Part shown: positions 8,969 to 16,199 of the stretch, in pieces | Numbering within the stretch: the stretch's first letter is position 1 | Layout: the number at the start of each line of letters is the position of its first letter | DNA from: Candidatus Aenigmatarchaeota archaeon | Lineage (GTDB): Archaea > Aenigmatarchaeota > Aenigmatarchaeia > QMZS01 | Assembly: GCA_016932615.1 (NCBI GenBank) | Contig: JAFGCN010000023.1 | Location: 1-26,937 of the forward strand | Direction: 5' to 3' | Length of the DNA stretch: 26,937 bases | Program-made: the position numbers and the translations under genes | The notes under the pieces: model-generated | What the model saw: only the letters and a program-made list of their open reading frames with translations | What the model was told of the DNA's origin: nothing | The model's database searches: none

Positions 8969-9115
8969 ATGGAAGAGAAAATTAAGAAAAACCTGACAAT
9001 TACCCAAAAGGAGCACGACGAGTGGCACAGGAAGAACCCCGGCTATGACGAGAAAGACAAGAAGGCGCATAAGCTTTGCCACAAAAAGATTGGGCTCACT
9101 GTAAGGAAAAGCTAG
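8969..9115 (+). CDS. 48-residue charged ORF with His/Cys spacing (uncharacterised)
   Basis: A short ORF starting MEEKIKKNLTITQKEHDEWH and ending KIGLTVRKS. It is almost entirely charged or polar, with a His/Cys arrangement (HDEWH near residues 16-20, then HKLCHKK near 34-40) that could form a small metal site. TATA-like ATAAATAT at about 8943-8950 lies some 22 bases before the ATG, matching the leaderless layout of other genes here. It sits alone between the 167-residue protein and a convergent membrane protein gene. No family is known to me. Codon use and the promoter make it plausible but not proven. Confidence 0.5.
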   Translation: MEEKIKKNLTITQKEHDEWHRKNPGYDEKDKKAHKLCHKKIGLTVRKS

Positions 9116-9127
9116 TTTGCCTGGTGG

Positions 9128-9568
9128 TTACCGCCACAAAAAGTGCCAGGATAGCAGAGCTATCAGCAGCCCGAGAACGTAGCCCATGGGAATAATCTTC
9201 CTGCCCTTGAACTTAATCCATGGGTAATAGTCGGAAAATTTTGTCCAGTATTCCTTTGGCTTGACAGCAGGGTTTACCCAGTACCAGAAGAAGTCCTCCA
9301 GAATCATGCCCGAGAAGTACGCGCTTACAAGGATTCCAAAAAGCTGCGAGTTCCAGCCGTAGATTACCAGAGGAAGCGAGAGCAGAAGCGGCCACATGAC
9401 GACAAAGACATAGAAGTGGTAGCCCGAAAAGACGAAGTGCTTTCCCAGTTTTATCTTCCAGCCGACTTTGCGCTTGTCCCAGGGGTTTCTCCCCTCGACG
9501 TACGCTTCCCAAAAAGACGTGGCAATCATCGCTGCATAGATCCAGATGAAAACAAGCAGCGTGTTCAT
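9128..9568 (-). CDS. Membrane protein of unknown function (146 aa)
   Basis: Hydrophobic segments lie at about residues 3-20, 48-72, 75-92 and 127-143. Between the third and fourth is an aromatic, acidic loop (EDFFWYWVNP, then EYWTKFSDYYPWIK) that could sit at the membrane surface and resembles what is seen in lipid-acting membrane proteins, although no family is recognised. A TATA-like AATTTATATT lies about 20 bases upstream on its strand. It is convergent with the 48-residue ORF and divergent from the GAPDH-like gene. The function is unknown. Confidence 0.68.
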   Translation of the reverse strand: MNTLLVFIWIYAAMIATSFWEAYVEGRNPWDKRKVGWKIKLGKHFVFSGYHFYVFVVMWPLLLSLPLVIYGWNSQLFGILVSAYFSGMILEDFFWYWVNPAVKPKEYWTKFSDYYPWIKFKGRKIIPMGYVLGLLIALLSWHFLWR

Positions 9569-9668
9569 AATAGTTTTTTCCAGAATATAAATTAGTGGCT
9601 GATTCTACACAGAAGTAAGGAATGCCGAGTGTTTGATTGTAGTACAAAAGTGTCCGATTTTTCGAAAC

Positions 9669-9688
9669 TATAAATATGGCTTAAGCCA
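9669..9688 (+). promoter_or_regulatory. TATA box plus 12-bp palindrome before the GAPDH-like gene
   Basis: TATAAATA at 9669-9676 is followed at once by the perfect palindrome TGGCTTAAGCCA (9677-9688), ending nine bases before the ATG. This lies where a repressor would block polymerase recruitment. The core GGCTTAAGCC occurs again inside the gene at 10229-10238. The 129-base gap 9569-9697 holds nothing else that I recognise. Confidence 0.5.
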
Positions 9689-9697
9689 AGTTTATCT

Positions 9698-10855
9698 ATG
9701 ACGTCTAATTTTGGCTTTGTAGGATTTGACGGAACAGAAAACAAGCGGACAATTTTTGCAGCAGATGCAGCGAATAAGTACACGGGAAATGATGGCGACC
9801 TTAATGTTCTTTTGCGAAATCCCCATCCGACGGCAAGGGCAACACTTGCCTATATGCAAAGGGATTGCCAGAATGTCGTTCCTTACATAAGCGACGAAGG
9901 AACAAGACAGAAGTGGGAAGGGCATGGGGTAAAGGTAGCAGGGAATTATCAGGATTTCCTGAGAGCTTCAGATGCCTTGATGATAGGGACACCTTCTCAC
10001 CAGGAACCGCTTTATGTAAGAGACGGGCTCAACGAGGGATGTTTCATAGCCTTGATGGGCGGAGCGGACAGGGAAGAAATACTCAAGGACCTCGAAGAGA
10101 AGAAGTTTAACGTAGGCTGTGGATTGAAGGAGGACCTTACGGGAGAGTTTTTCTTTGGTATGCAAAACTATGGAGAATTCCTTGAGCGTGATCCTCAGTT
10201 GGTACAATGCACCAGCTGCAACACAACCGGCTTAAGCCGACTGGCTTATGCGGCAAGACCTCTGGGACTGACCAATATGGCGGGCAACATAGACAGGAGG
10301 ATTGCTGATCCGCCGGGATCGGCTAAGGGATACATCAATTCAGTAGAGTTTGGTGATAAGCCGGGACACCAGGGAGAAGATGCAGGGACAGTTTTCAAAG
10401 ATGTGGACTTTAAGATCAGGGCAAGCAAGATTCCCACAACCGTACCTCATGTCAACGACCTGATGCTGGTTTTTGAGGGAGAGGTCACACCTAAAGAACT
10501 TGTTGACGCTTTAGCAGGCACAAGCGGAGTGGTTGTGATGCCTTACAAGAGTGAAGGCAAGAAATACAGTGCTACAGGAAATATCCTGGAGAATGTCCAA
10601 ATCGGTCTCAGAAGGCCTTGGTCGCCAAATGTCTATGAAGCGCTGGTTTCTGAAGCGATAATCCCTGTAAACTTGGGTGACAAAACGATGCTACAGACAA
10701 AGTCAATGACCGAACAAATGTCTATCGCTGTTCCAAACCATGTGGAAGCGCTTCTTCTGAACATGAGATACCCCGAAAGTGAAGTCAGGAGAACTATAGA
10801 TGAGTCGCTTGGGCTTCTTCACGGCGTTTGGCCAGACAAATTGAGTGCATACTAA
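9698..10855 (+). CDS. Divergent type II (archaeal) glyceraldehyde-3-phosphate dehydrogenase-like protein
   Basis: The fold and order match archaeal type II GAPDH, which oxidises glyceraldehyde 3-phosphate with NAD(P) and phosphate. The catalytic cysteine is Cys174 in CTSCNTTGLSR. After it come RRIADPPGSAKGYIN (family RRAADPxExKKGPIN), GHQGEDAGTVFKDVD and KIPTTVPHVNDLML in the expected places. Two oddities stand out. It is 385 residues, about 45 longer than usual, and the N-terminal Rossmann loop is VGFDGTENKR where the family has NGYGTIGKR, so cofactor handling may differ. The gene is probably leaderless, with its TATA box about 25 bases upstream. A true GAPDH is the best call; a related dehydrogenase acting on another phosphorylated aldehyde is possible. 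Confidence 0.8.
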   Translation: MTSNFGFVGFDGTENKRTIFAADAANKYTGNDGDLNVLLRNPHPTARATLAYMQRDCQNVVPYISDEGTRQKWEGHGVKVAGNYQDFLRASDALMIGTPSHQEPLYVRDGLNEGCFIALMGGADREEILKDLEEKKFNVGCGLKEDLTGEFFFGMQNYGEFLERDPQLVQCTSCNTTGLSRLAYAARPLGLTNMAGNIDRRIADPPGSAKGYINSVEFGDKPGHQGEDAGTVFKDVDFKIRASKIPTTVPHVNDLMLVFEGEVTPKELVDALAGTSGVVVMPYKSEGKKYSATGNILENVQIGLRRPWSPNVYEALVSEAIIPVNLGDKTMLQTKSMTEQMSIAVPNHVEALLLNMRYPESEVRRTIDESLGLLHGVWPDKLSAY

Positions 10856-10864
10856 GACCAAAAT

Positions 10865-11137
10865 TTATTTTTTCGCTTTTTTCTTCTCATTTGGATTGCT
10901 TTTGCGCTGGCTTTGAAATATGTCGATGAACGCAAGGGCCAGGCCAATTCCAATCAGGCTGTAGCCAACTGCCCGGTTATCCCCGAAAATGATTCCTGCA
11001 AGGACAAAGGCAAACGCAATGCTTGCCAGCGTTGACAGGGGTTTTGGCTTCCTGCCTTTTAAGAGCAGGGCAACGAATGCGATTGCAAGAAGCGACAGCA
11101 ATGCCAGTACTATGTAAAGCGAAGCAACACCCACCAT
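10865..11137 (-). CDS. Small membrane protein with basic tail (90 aa)
   Basis: Three hydrophobic helices are predicted at about residues 5-26, 36-50 and 56-71. They are followed by a strongly basic tail rich in Lys (NEKKKAKK end), which by the positive-inside rule should lie in the cytoplasm. No family is recognised. A TATA-like TTTATAAC on its strand lies 20-26 bases before the ATG and is part of a perfect inverted repeat that reaches the start codon. It is convergent with the GAPDH-like gene, ten bases apart. The function is unknown. Confidence 0.62.
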   Translation of the reverse strand: MVGVASLYIVLALLSLLAIAFVALLLKGRKPKPLSTLASIAFAFVLAGIIFGDNRAVGYSLIGIGLALAFIDIFQSQRKSNPNEKKKAKK

Positions 11138-11160
11138 AACCTAATTATGGATTAGGTTAT
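11136..11160. promoter_or_regulatory. Perfect 10-bp inverted repeat across TATA box and start codon
   Basis: ATAACCTAAT at 11136-11145 and ATTAGGTTAT at 11151-11160 are exact reverse complements with five bases between. The right arm overlaps the TATA box of the leftward 90-residue membrane protein, and the left arm touches its start codon. It also spans the GIY-YIG stop at 11152, so it could be an operator or a terminator-like hairpin between the two genes. Confidence 0.5.
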
Positions 11161-11442
11161 AAATGCTTCAGTTTGGGCCGGGCCTCTTGCCTCAAAAAAT
11201 CTTCGTTTCTCGAACCTTGGCAGCTGCTTAATCGAATACTCAAGCTTTGCCGCTGCAACCTTGTCGGGAACTTTGACAGAACCCACCAGCCGGAATGGCC
11301 TCCGGGCCTTTGTATACTTTGCGCCCTTTCCTGCCCAGTGGGCTTTGAGGCGTTTACTCAGGTCATTGGTGATTCCGCAGTAATATGTGCCGTCCCTGCA
11401 TTCAAGAAGGTAGACAAACCAGTTGCTTGGTAAAGGAACCAT
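11152..11442 (-). CDS. GIY-YIG domain protein (UPF0213-like, 96 aa)
   Basis: A stand-alone GIY-YIG nuclease domain: the first tyrosine block is VYLLECRDGTYYCGI, followed by TNDLSKRLKAH with the conserved arginine, then KYTKARRPFRLV, and the glutamate that binds metal is in AAKLEYSIKQL. This length and pattern match the short YhbQ/UPF0213 type, which lacks extra DNA-binding domains and whose cellular role is poorly defined. It starts three bases after the stop of the 63-residue ORF, so the two are probably one transcript. Confidence 0.88.
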   Translation of the reverse strand: MVPLPSNWFVYLLECRDGTYYCGITNDLSKRLKAHWAGKGAKYTKARRPFRLVGSVKVPDKVAAAKLEYSIKQLPRFEKRRFFEARGPAQTEAFIT

Positions 11443-11445
11443 AAT

Positions 11446-11637
11446 TTACTTCAAAGGCAAAAACCTTTCCATAAAGGAGCGCGTCCTTGTTGCAAAACTG
11501 TCTTTTCTGCCGGCCTTCAAGCACAAAGCCAGGATCCCTTTGAATTTCTGCCCGTCTGAGTATATTTCCACAAGTGCAGGTAGGTCTGCTCTGCCCGCAA
11601 CCCTGGCGATTATCTCCATAATAAACCCCGCATTCAT
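11446..11637 (-). CDS. Small basic protein of unknown function (63 aa)
   Basis: A 63-residue frame beginning MNAGFIMEIIARVAGRADLP, with the remainder rich in Arg, Lys and Phe. An internal ATG at 11619 gives a 57-residue alternative. TATA-like TTATAAATATATT lies about 23-35 bases before the first ATG, in the space shared with the rightward M16 peptidase gene. It is followed after three bases by the GIY-YIG gene, which supports an operon and hence a real gene. No recognised domain. Confidence 0.5.
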   Translation of the reverse strand: MNAGFIMEIIARVAGRADLPALVEIYSDGQKFKGILALCLKAGRKDSFATRTRSFMERFLPLK

Positions 11638-11661
11638 TTCAAGTGTTTACTGGAGTATAGT

Positions 11662-11673
11662 AATATATTTATA
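11662..11673. promoter_or_regulatory. AT-rich TATA element shared by divergent genes
   Basis: TATATTTATAAC lies about 24 bases before the M16 peptidase ATG at 11692 and about 30 bases before the leftward small gene starting at 11637. It reads as a TATA box in both directions, so the two genes may compete for or share one promoter element. The M16 gene also has GGTGAT at 11681-11686. Confidence 0.45.
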
Positions 11674-11691
11674 ACCCATTGGTGATAATTT

Positions 11692-13155
11692 ATGGTGGAT
11701 AAGGGAGTGGAGAGTGGAGAGAAAAGGGCGGAAGGAGAGGCAATCGGCTCCGAAAAAGCGGTTTCTGTGGCCACTGGCAAGTCCGGGGGCGAAAGTAATG
11801 ATCCCGGAAAGGATTACGAAGAGTTTACTCTTGAGAATGGGTTTCGGGTGGCGTATCAAGCTACACCCACAAAAACAATCTCAGCCAAGATTAGGATTCA
11901 TCATGGCGCTTTGAACGAATTGCCTGGCCAGGAGGGATATCTGCATTTTCTTGAACACGTGCTCGGTGCAGGAGGCACAGCAAAATATACTCCTTTGGAG
12001 TTGAAAGACCAATTGGGCAGCTTTGGGTTCTTCAACGCCCATCCAGAGCTTACCAAGATGACTATTCCTGCAGACATCATCTCGGGTGACCTTGAGACCT
12101 ATCTGGACGTTATGTCGGAAATGCTGTTTCGCCCAAGTTTTGATTCTGCCGCACTGGAGGAAGAGCGCAAAAGGGTTTTAAGGGAAATTTCAGACCATAA
12201 GAGTGACCCCCATTATGAGGACTGGGAGGCCTTTGCAAAGGCCTTTTTTGGGGAAAATTCGCCTCAGGATTACCCCGTTATTGGGAAAGAGGCGGTAATC
12301 GAAAGCGCGACAGTTGATGGCTTAAAACATTTTTATGGAGAGGGCTTCAGCCCAAACAATATGGACTTGGTTTTGGTTGGGGGCTTGCCATCTGACACAA
12401 AAGAGCGGGTCCAAAAGTACTTTGATGAGTTTAGCAGAGGTCCTTCCAGGCGCATGAAGCTTCCAAGGAATCCTCTGCCACAGAGCCCGAAAATAATCCA
12501 TTCAAGCGCGCCTGACCTGATTAATCAGGCAAATACTTTAGAGAGCAGCGCTGAACTCAGTATGAATATTTACGCCCCAACTGCCTTGGATTCAGACTAC
12601 TATGCGTTTGAGGTTCTGGCCTATGTTTTAGGAGAGCCCGGCTTAACTTCCCGACTTTTTAAATCATTGAGCCGGGAGAAAGGCCTTGCCTATGGAATTG
12701 GGGCCAGTTATGATGCGGCGCTAAGCACGGGAACGCTTAGAATTAGAGGAAAAGTAGACTCATCCAAGGCGGAGCAGGCGATATCGGCAATTTTCGAAGA
12801 GATGCAACGCCTTCAGGATGAAGAGGTTTCCGTATCAGAGCTTGCCGAAGCAAAGAGAAAAGTGAAGTACCAGGCAGGGAAGGCAGAGGAGCTTAATGCC
12901 TGGCGGGCGAGTTTAATCAGTAGGGATATGGACGGATACCATAATACTGCAGAAATCCTCGCAGGAATTGAAAAAGTTACTGCAGAAGACGTGCAGAAGG
13001 CCGCTCAAAAGTATCTCCCAAGCGACCTTGCCGGAAACTACGCACTTCTTCTAAGAGACCCTCTCAAAGACCGGAAGGGCCAGACAATTGACGAGTGGGT
13101 GGCGTCTTACGTGAAGTCAGTGTCAGGCGAGCCGTCCGTAAGTGAGGGCATTTGA
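11692..13155 (+). CDS. M16 family zinc metallopeptidase (pitrilysin/insulinase type)
   Basis: The inverted zinc motif HxxEH is HFLEH at residues 85-89, and the third zinc ligand is expected at Glu165 in RVLREISDHK, 76 residues further on, as in the family. The following half (about 255-480) reads as the second, inactive M16 domain (GLTSRLFKSLSREKGLAYGIGASYD). The N-terminal ~40 residues are acidic and low in complexity and do not look like a signal peptide, so the enzyme is probably cytoplasmic. M16 enzymes degrade peptides or process proteins. GGTGAT five bases before the ATG supports this start. It stands alone. Confidence 0.92.
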   Translation: MVDKGVESGEKRAEGEAIGSEKAVSVATGKSGGESNDPGKDYEEFTLENGFRVAYQATPTKTISAKIRIHHGALNELPGQEGYLHFLEHVLGAGGTAKYTPLELKDQLGSFGFFNAHPELTKMTIPADIISGDLETYLDVMSEMLFRPSFDSAALEEERKRVLREISDHKSDPHYEDWEAFAKAFFGENSPQDYPVIGKEAVIESATVDGLKHFYGEGFSPNNMDLVLVGGLPSDTKERVQKYFDEFSRGPSRRMKLPRNPLPQSPKIIHSSAPDLINQANTLESSAELSMNIYAPTALDSDYYAFEVLAYVLGEPGLTSRLFKSLSREKGLAYGIGASYDAALSTGTLRIRGKVDSSKAEQAISAIFEEMQRLQDEEVSVSELAEAKRKVKYQAGKAEELNAWRASLISRDMDGYHNTAEILAGIEKVTAEDVQKAAQKYLPSDLAGNYALLLRDPLKDRKGQTIDEWVASYVKSVSGEPSVSEGI

Positions 13156-13225
13156 GCATGGCCTCAGAATTTCGAAAAGGCGAATATGGAAACCGGGCAG
13201 AGATTATGATTCTGGTTTTTCAAAC

Positions 13226-14647
13226 TCAGTAGCTCATTGTTTCTGCAGAGTCCCATTTCTGGTAGCTTTTCTGCAGGAAAGAGTGCCCCAGCGGGAAGAG
13301 GAGGGCGCTAAGCAGGAGCAGATACTGGCTGAAAAGCGGAAGGAATATCAGCGTGACAAGAATCGGGCAGGTGAGAAGGGAGTAGGACAAAAAGACCTTT
13401 GCGTTATACAGGAGTATGTTTGGCTGGAGCCCTGCAACCCTGATTGTGACAGATAGCGAGTAAAAAGAAGTGGCAAGGAAAACGAGGGTGGCGAGGGGCA
13501 GGTAACTGGAGTATCCGAGAATGGCGCCTGCAAGCCAAAGGACAATGATGCAAAGCAGGTCGAGCACCATGAAGCCGCGCACCTTGCTTTTTATGAGGTC
13601 TGACTGCTTAAGCGGGAAAAACCCGTATGATGTGAAAAGGTCAAACTCAGTCAGCCAGTTGTAAATGGTCGAGGAGATTGCCCCGAAAAAAACTGCGAAA
13701 ATGTAGAGGAAATTTATCCCTGGCATAAAGCCGGTAAGGGTTTGAAGGATTGCCCATACCAGCCCAAGGGGAATCAGGAGGGAAAATACGAGCTTTGCAA
13801 TCCCGCCTTCGCTTCGGCGCATGTCAAGGAAGTCTTTTGCTATGAGGTGCGAATACTGCCCAAAAGGCATAATCTTCGTCAGGGGAGAGAGGGAATTGTT
13901 GAATCGCCTTCTTTTGTCGGGGTAGTCGACTTTCAGGAAATTTATCGAAACTGCCGAAAGCAGGATTATTGCGGCAAGAGTTACCAGGACCTTCTGGGGC
14001 GAAGGCGAATAAAATATCGAGAGGGGAGTAAACAGCTCGAGCGGGCTTGTGCTGTATCTGATAAGGAGTGCTGCCAGCCCCAAAATTCCGGCAAGAACTG
14101 CGAGAAGGGCCTTTCTGGAATGCACGTAGACCGTCGAGAGAAAGAAAACCACCGAAAGCCCCAAGAGAAACGAGAGGGTGGCGGTCAGGAGAAGAAGCCC
14201 GACATGGTACGAGCTTATTCCAAGGAGAGGGGAAGCAATAGCAAGGCCGAGAATCGGGGGAAGAACCCAGAGGAAGAAGTAGAAGATTATGTCTTTGACA
14301 AAGAAGTTTGCAAATATTTCCTTTTCAGAAAGGGGGAGGGTTCTTGAAGAATACGTAATCATGCTCGCCTGCCCGAACCTTCGGTTCATAATCTCTCGCC
14401 CGAAGAGGCCGAAAGACCCGACGCTGACCCCGAAAAGAAGGTATATCAGGTGAAACACGCTTATCATCCTGCCAAGGGAATATATGGCCTGGAGGGCAGG
14501 AAGCATAAGCGAACCCAGGAAGGAAAAAGCCGCAAGCATTACGGGAAAAAGCGCGAAGTTAATCCCCCCGAACATCTTCGAGTGGACTCTCCATTCTTCC
14601 TTAACCATTGCCTTCAGGACAACAAGAGCCATCTTATCCACCGACAA
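13226..14647 (-). CDS. ABC-2 type transporter permease (473 aa)
   Basis: A strongly hydrophobic protein with about a dozen membrane segments in two sets, separated by a hydrophilic loop near residues 245-275 (DYPDKRRRFNNSLSPL) that would lie in the cytoplasm. Its start overlaps the end of the ATPase gene by 14 bases, which implies translational coupling and one transporter. The arrangement fits an ABC exporter or membrane-stress transporter, but I recognise no substrate-specific family. The 70-base gap to the convergent M16 gene holds nothing else recognised. Confidence 0.78.
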   Translation of the reverse strand: MSVDKMALVVLKAMVKEEWRVHSKMFGGINFALFPVMLAAFSFLGSLMLPALQAIYSLGRMISVFHLIYLLFGVSVGSFGLFGREIMNRRFGQASMITYSSRTLPLSEKEIFANFFVKDIIFYFFLWVLPPILGLAIASPLLGISSYHVGLLLLTATLSFLLGLSVVFFLSTVYVHSRKALLAVLAGILGLAALLIRYSTSPLELFTPLSIFYSPSPQKVLVTLAAIILLSAVSINFLKVDYPDKRRRFNNSLSPLTKIMPFGQYSHLIAKDFLDMRRSEGGIAKLVFSLLIPLGLVWAILQTLTGFMPGINFLYIFAVFFGAISSTIYNWLTEFDLFTSYGFFPLKQSDLIKSKVRGFMVLDLLCIIVLWLAGAILGYSSYLPLATLVFLATSFYSLSVTIRVAGLQPNILLYNAKVFLSYSLLTCPILVTLIFLPLFSQYLLLLSALLFPLGHSFLQKSYQKWDSAETMSY

Positions 14648-15353
14648 GCTCCAAAAAGAAGGATTCGAGCCGCTTTCTTTTTTTCAGCAGGGGGTTCATC
14701 TTTCCCTGGTAAATGAGCTTTCCCTGGTCGAGGACTCCAATGCTGGTGCATATCTCTTCGGCAATCTCAAGCACGTGAGTCGAGAAGAATACTGTTCCGC
14801 CACGGAGCGTGTATTGGCGGAGGTAATCCTTTACTTTTTTCTGGATAACCGGGTCGAGATTTATGAGGGGCTCGTCGATAAAGACCATTTCGGGCTCGTG
14901 CATGAAGCACTGGGCGAACATGAGCTTCTGCCTTGTCCCCCTTGAGAGGTCCTTGCAAAGAACCGTTCTCTGGTCCTGGAACCGAAGGCGCTTAAACCAC
15001 TCGTCGCACCTTTCCTTTATTTTCTTCTTCTCCATTCTTCTTATAGAGCCGGCAAAGTGGAGGTATTCTTCTGCCGTGAGAAATGAGGGGGGGTTTTCCT
15101 GCTCAGGCATAACCCCTATGGCGGCCCTTACGCCGATAGGGTCTTTAAGGACGTCGAGGCCCAGAACACTTGCCTTTCCTCTTGTGGGCTTTATCTGCCC
15201 GGTAAGCATCTTTATCATGGTAGTCTTTCCTGAGCCGTTTGCCCCCAAAAGCCCGAAGAGTTCGCCCTTTGAAACCGAAAAGGTCGTGTTGTTTACCGCG
15301 GCAAGGGGGCCAAACTTTTTGGTCAGCCCCCGCGCCTCAATTACGGCTTTCAT
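14634..15353 (-). CDS. ABC transporter ATP-binding protein
   Basis: Walker A is GANGSGKTT (about residues 35-43), the Q-loop is in GVMPEQENPP, Walker B is MVFIDEP and the switch histidine is in FFSTHVLE. The signature motif is LSRGTRQK rather than LSGGQ, as seen in several ABC-2 exporter ATPases. At 239 residues it is a single nucleotide-binding domain. It powers the overlapping permease. A TATA-like ACTATATTC lies about 25-30 bases upstream. The TrmB-type regulator ending 46 bases upstream, on the same strand, could control it. Confidence 0.93.
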   Translation of the reverse strand: MKAVIEARGLTKKFGPLAAVNNTTFSVSKGELFGLLGANGSGKTTMIKMLTGQIKPTRGKASVLGLDVLKDPIGVRAAIGVMPEQENPPSFLTAEEYLHFAGSIRRMEKKKIKERCDEWFKRLRFQDQRTVLCKDLSRGTRQKLMFAQCFMHEPEMVFIDEPLINLDPVIQKKVKDYLRQYTLRGGTVFFSTHVLEIAEEICTSIGVLDQGKLIYQGKMNPLLKKRKRLESFFLELVGG

Positions 15354-15399
15354 AAACTATACCTGGGATTTAGAGAATATAGTCAAATTGAAAGGTAGG

Positions 15400-16110
15400 C
15401 TAATCTTTTTTAGAAGCATCCCACATAATCTCAAAGTAGCTCTGATAGGTGTCTGCAAGCTCTTTGCTCTTTATCCTTATGGAAAGAAAAGGGTCTGAGC
15501 AGATTATGATGCCAACCCTATCTCCGTAGATTATCGTTGTTGCCCGGTAAGAGTATTTTTCAGGCAAAAATCTCATTGTCGTGGTCTTTGATTTTATTAT
15601 ATCAGGCCTTTTCTTTATCAGCTCCCTTTCGTGGATATTTTCCCTTTCAAGCGCCTTCATGAAGTGTGTCAGGAAGAAATCGATCTTTTTGCTCCTTACG
15701 TCTTCGGAAATAATGCAGTAGTCTTTCTTTTTTTCAAGAATCTCATCCACCATTGCTTTCATTCCTTTCGTTCCCCTGAAAATTTCGACCGCTGGCTCTT
15801 GCTTTTCCTTTAATTGGGACATTTTTTTTAGCTTTGGAAGAATCTCCATCAGGGCCGCTTCTTTTTCCTTAAGCTGATGAAGCATCCTTTCCGGATCAGA
15901 CGCCTTGAACTTCTTGGCCTTGTTTTCGGTAACGAAGGATGCAAGGCCTTTTTCAACAAGCGACTCAAGAATCCGGTAAGTTTGTGTTCTCTCTATTTTT
16001 GTCTTTCTTGAAACCCCAAGGACCGAGGACTCTCCAATCATGAGAAGCGCAAGATACACTTTTGCTTCTTTTTTGTCCAGCCCAAGCCGTTCCAAAACTG
16101 CATCTTCCAT
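15400..16110 (-). CDS. TrmB-family transcriptional regulator (fourth, divergent paralog)
   Basis: An N-terminal winged helix (LGLDKKEAKVYLALLMIGES, then KTKIERTQTYRILESLVEKG at about residues 30-50) is followed by a ~150-residue TrmB-type effector domain with EIFRGTKGMKAMVDEIL, RFLPEKYSY, IIYGDRVGIII and the C-terminal AxxYQSYFEIMWDAS. Effectors of TrmB proteins are often sugars, but none can be named here. The ATG at 16110 is chosen because homologs start just before this helix; a frame further upstream adds 32 unlike residues across the promoter. The recognition helix (ERTQTYR) differs from KATVYD of the three paralogs at 18.6-25.8 kb. The start is followed on its upstream side by TATATAAATA at 16123-16132. 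Position suggests control of the ABC transporter, the operon at 16200, or both. Confidence 0.87.
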   Translation of the reverse strand: MEDAVLERLGLDKKEAKVYLALLMIGESSVLGVSRKTKIERTQTYRILESLVEKGLASFVTENKAKKFKASDPERMLHQLKEKEAALMEILPKLKKMSQLKEKQEPAVEIFRGTKGMKAMVDEILEKKKDYCIISEDVRSKKIDFFLTHFMKALERENIHERELIKKRPDIIKSKTTTMRFLPEKYSYRATTIIYGDRVGIIICSDPFLSIRIKSKELADTYQSYFEIMWDASKKD

Positions 16111-16199
16111 AATAGTAGAGGGTATATAAATACTTGATGTGTAATTTGCACAACAAGGAAACAAATAGATAAGGATACTACTATGTTTAGGTGAGAAAA

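Noticed and set aside
13742-14347. Rightward 201-codon frame within the permease gene
   Set aside because: Its product is an Arg/Lys/Glu-rich sequence typical of the complement of a hydrophobic membrane gene; the leftward permease overlaps its ATPase and is clearly real.
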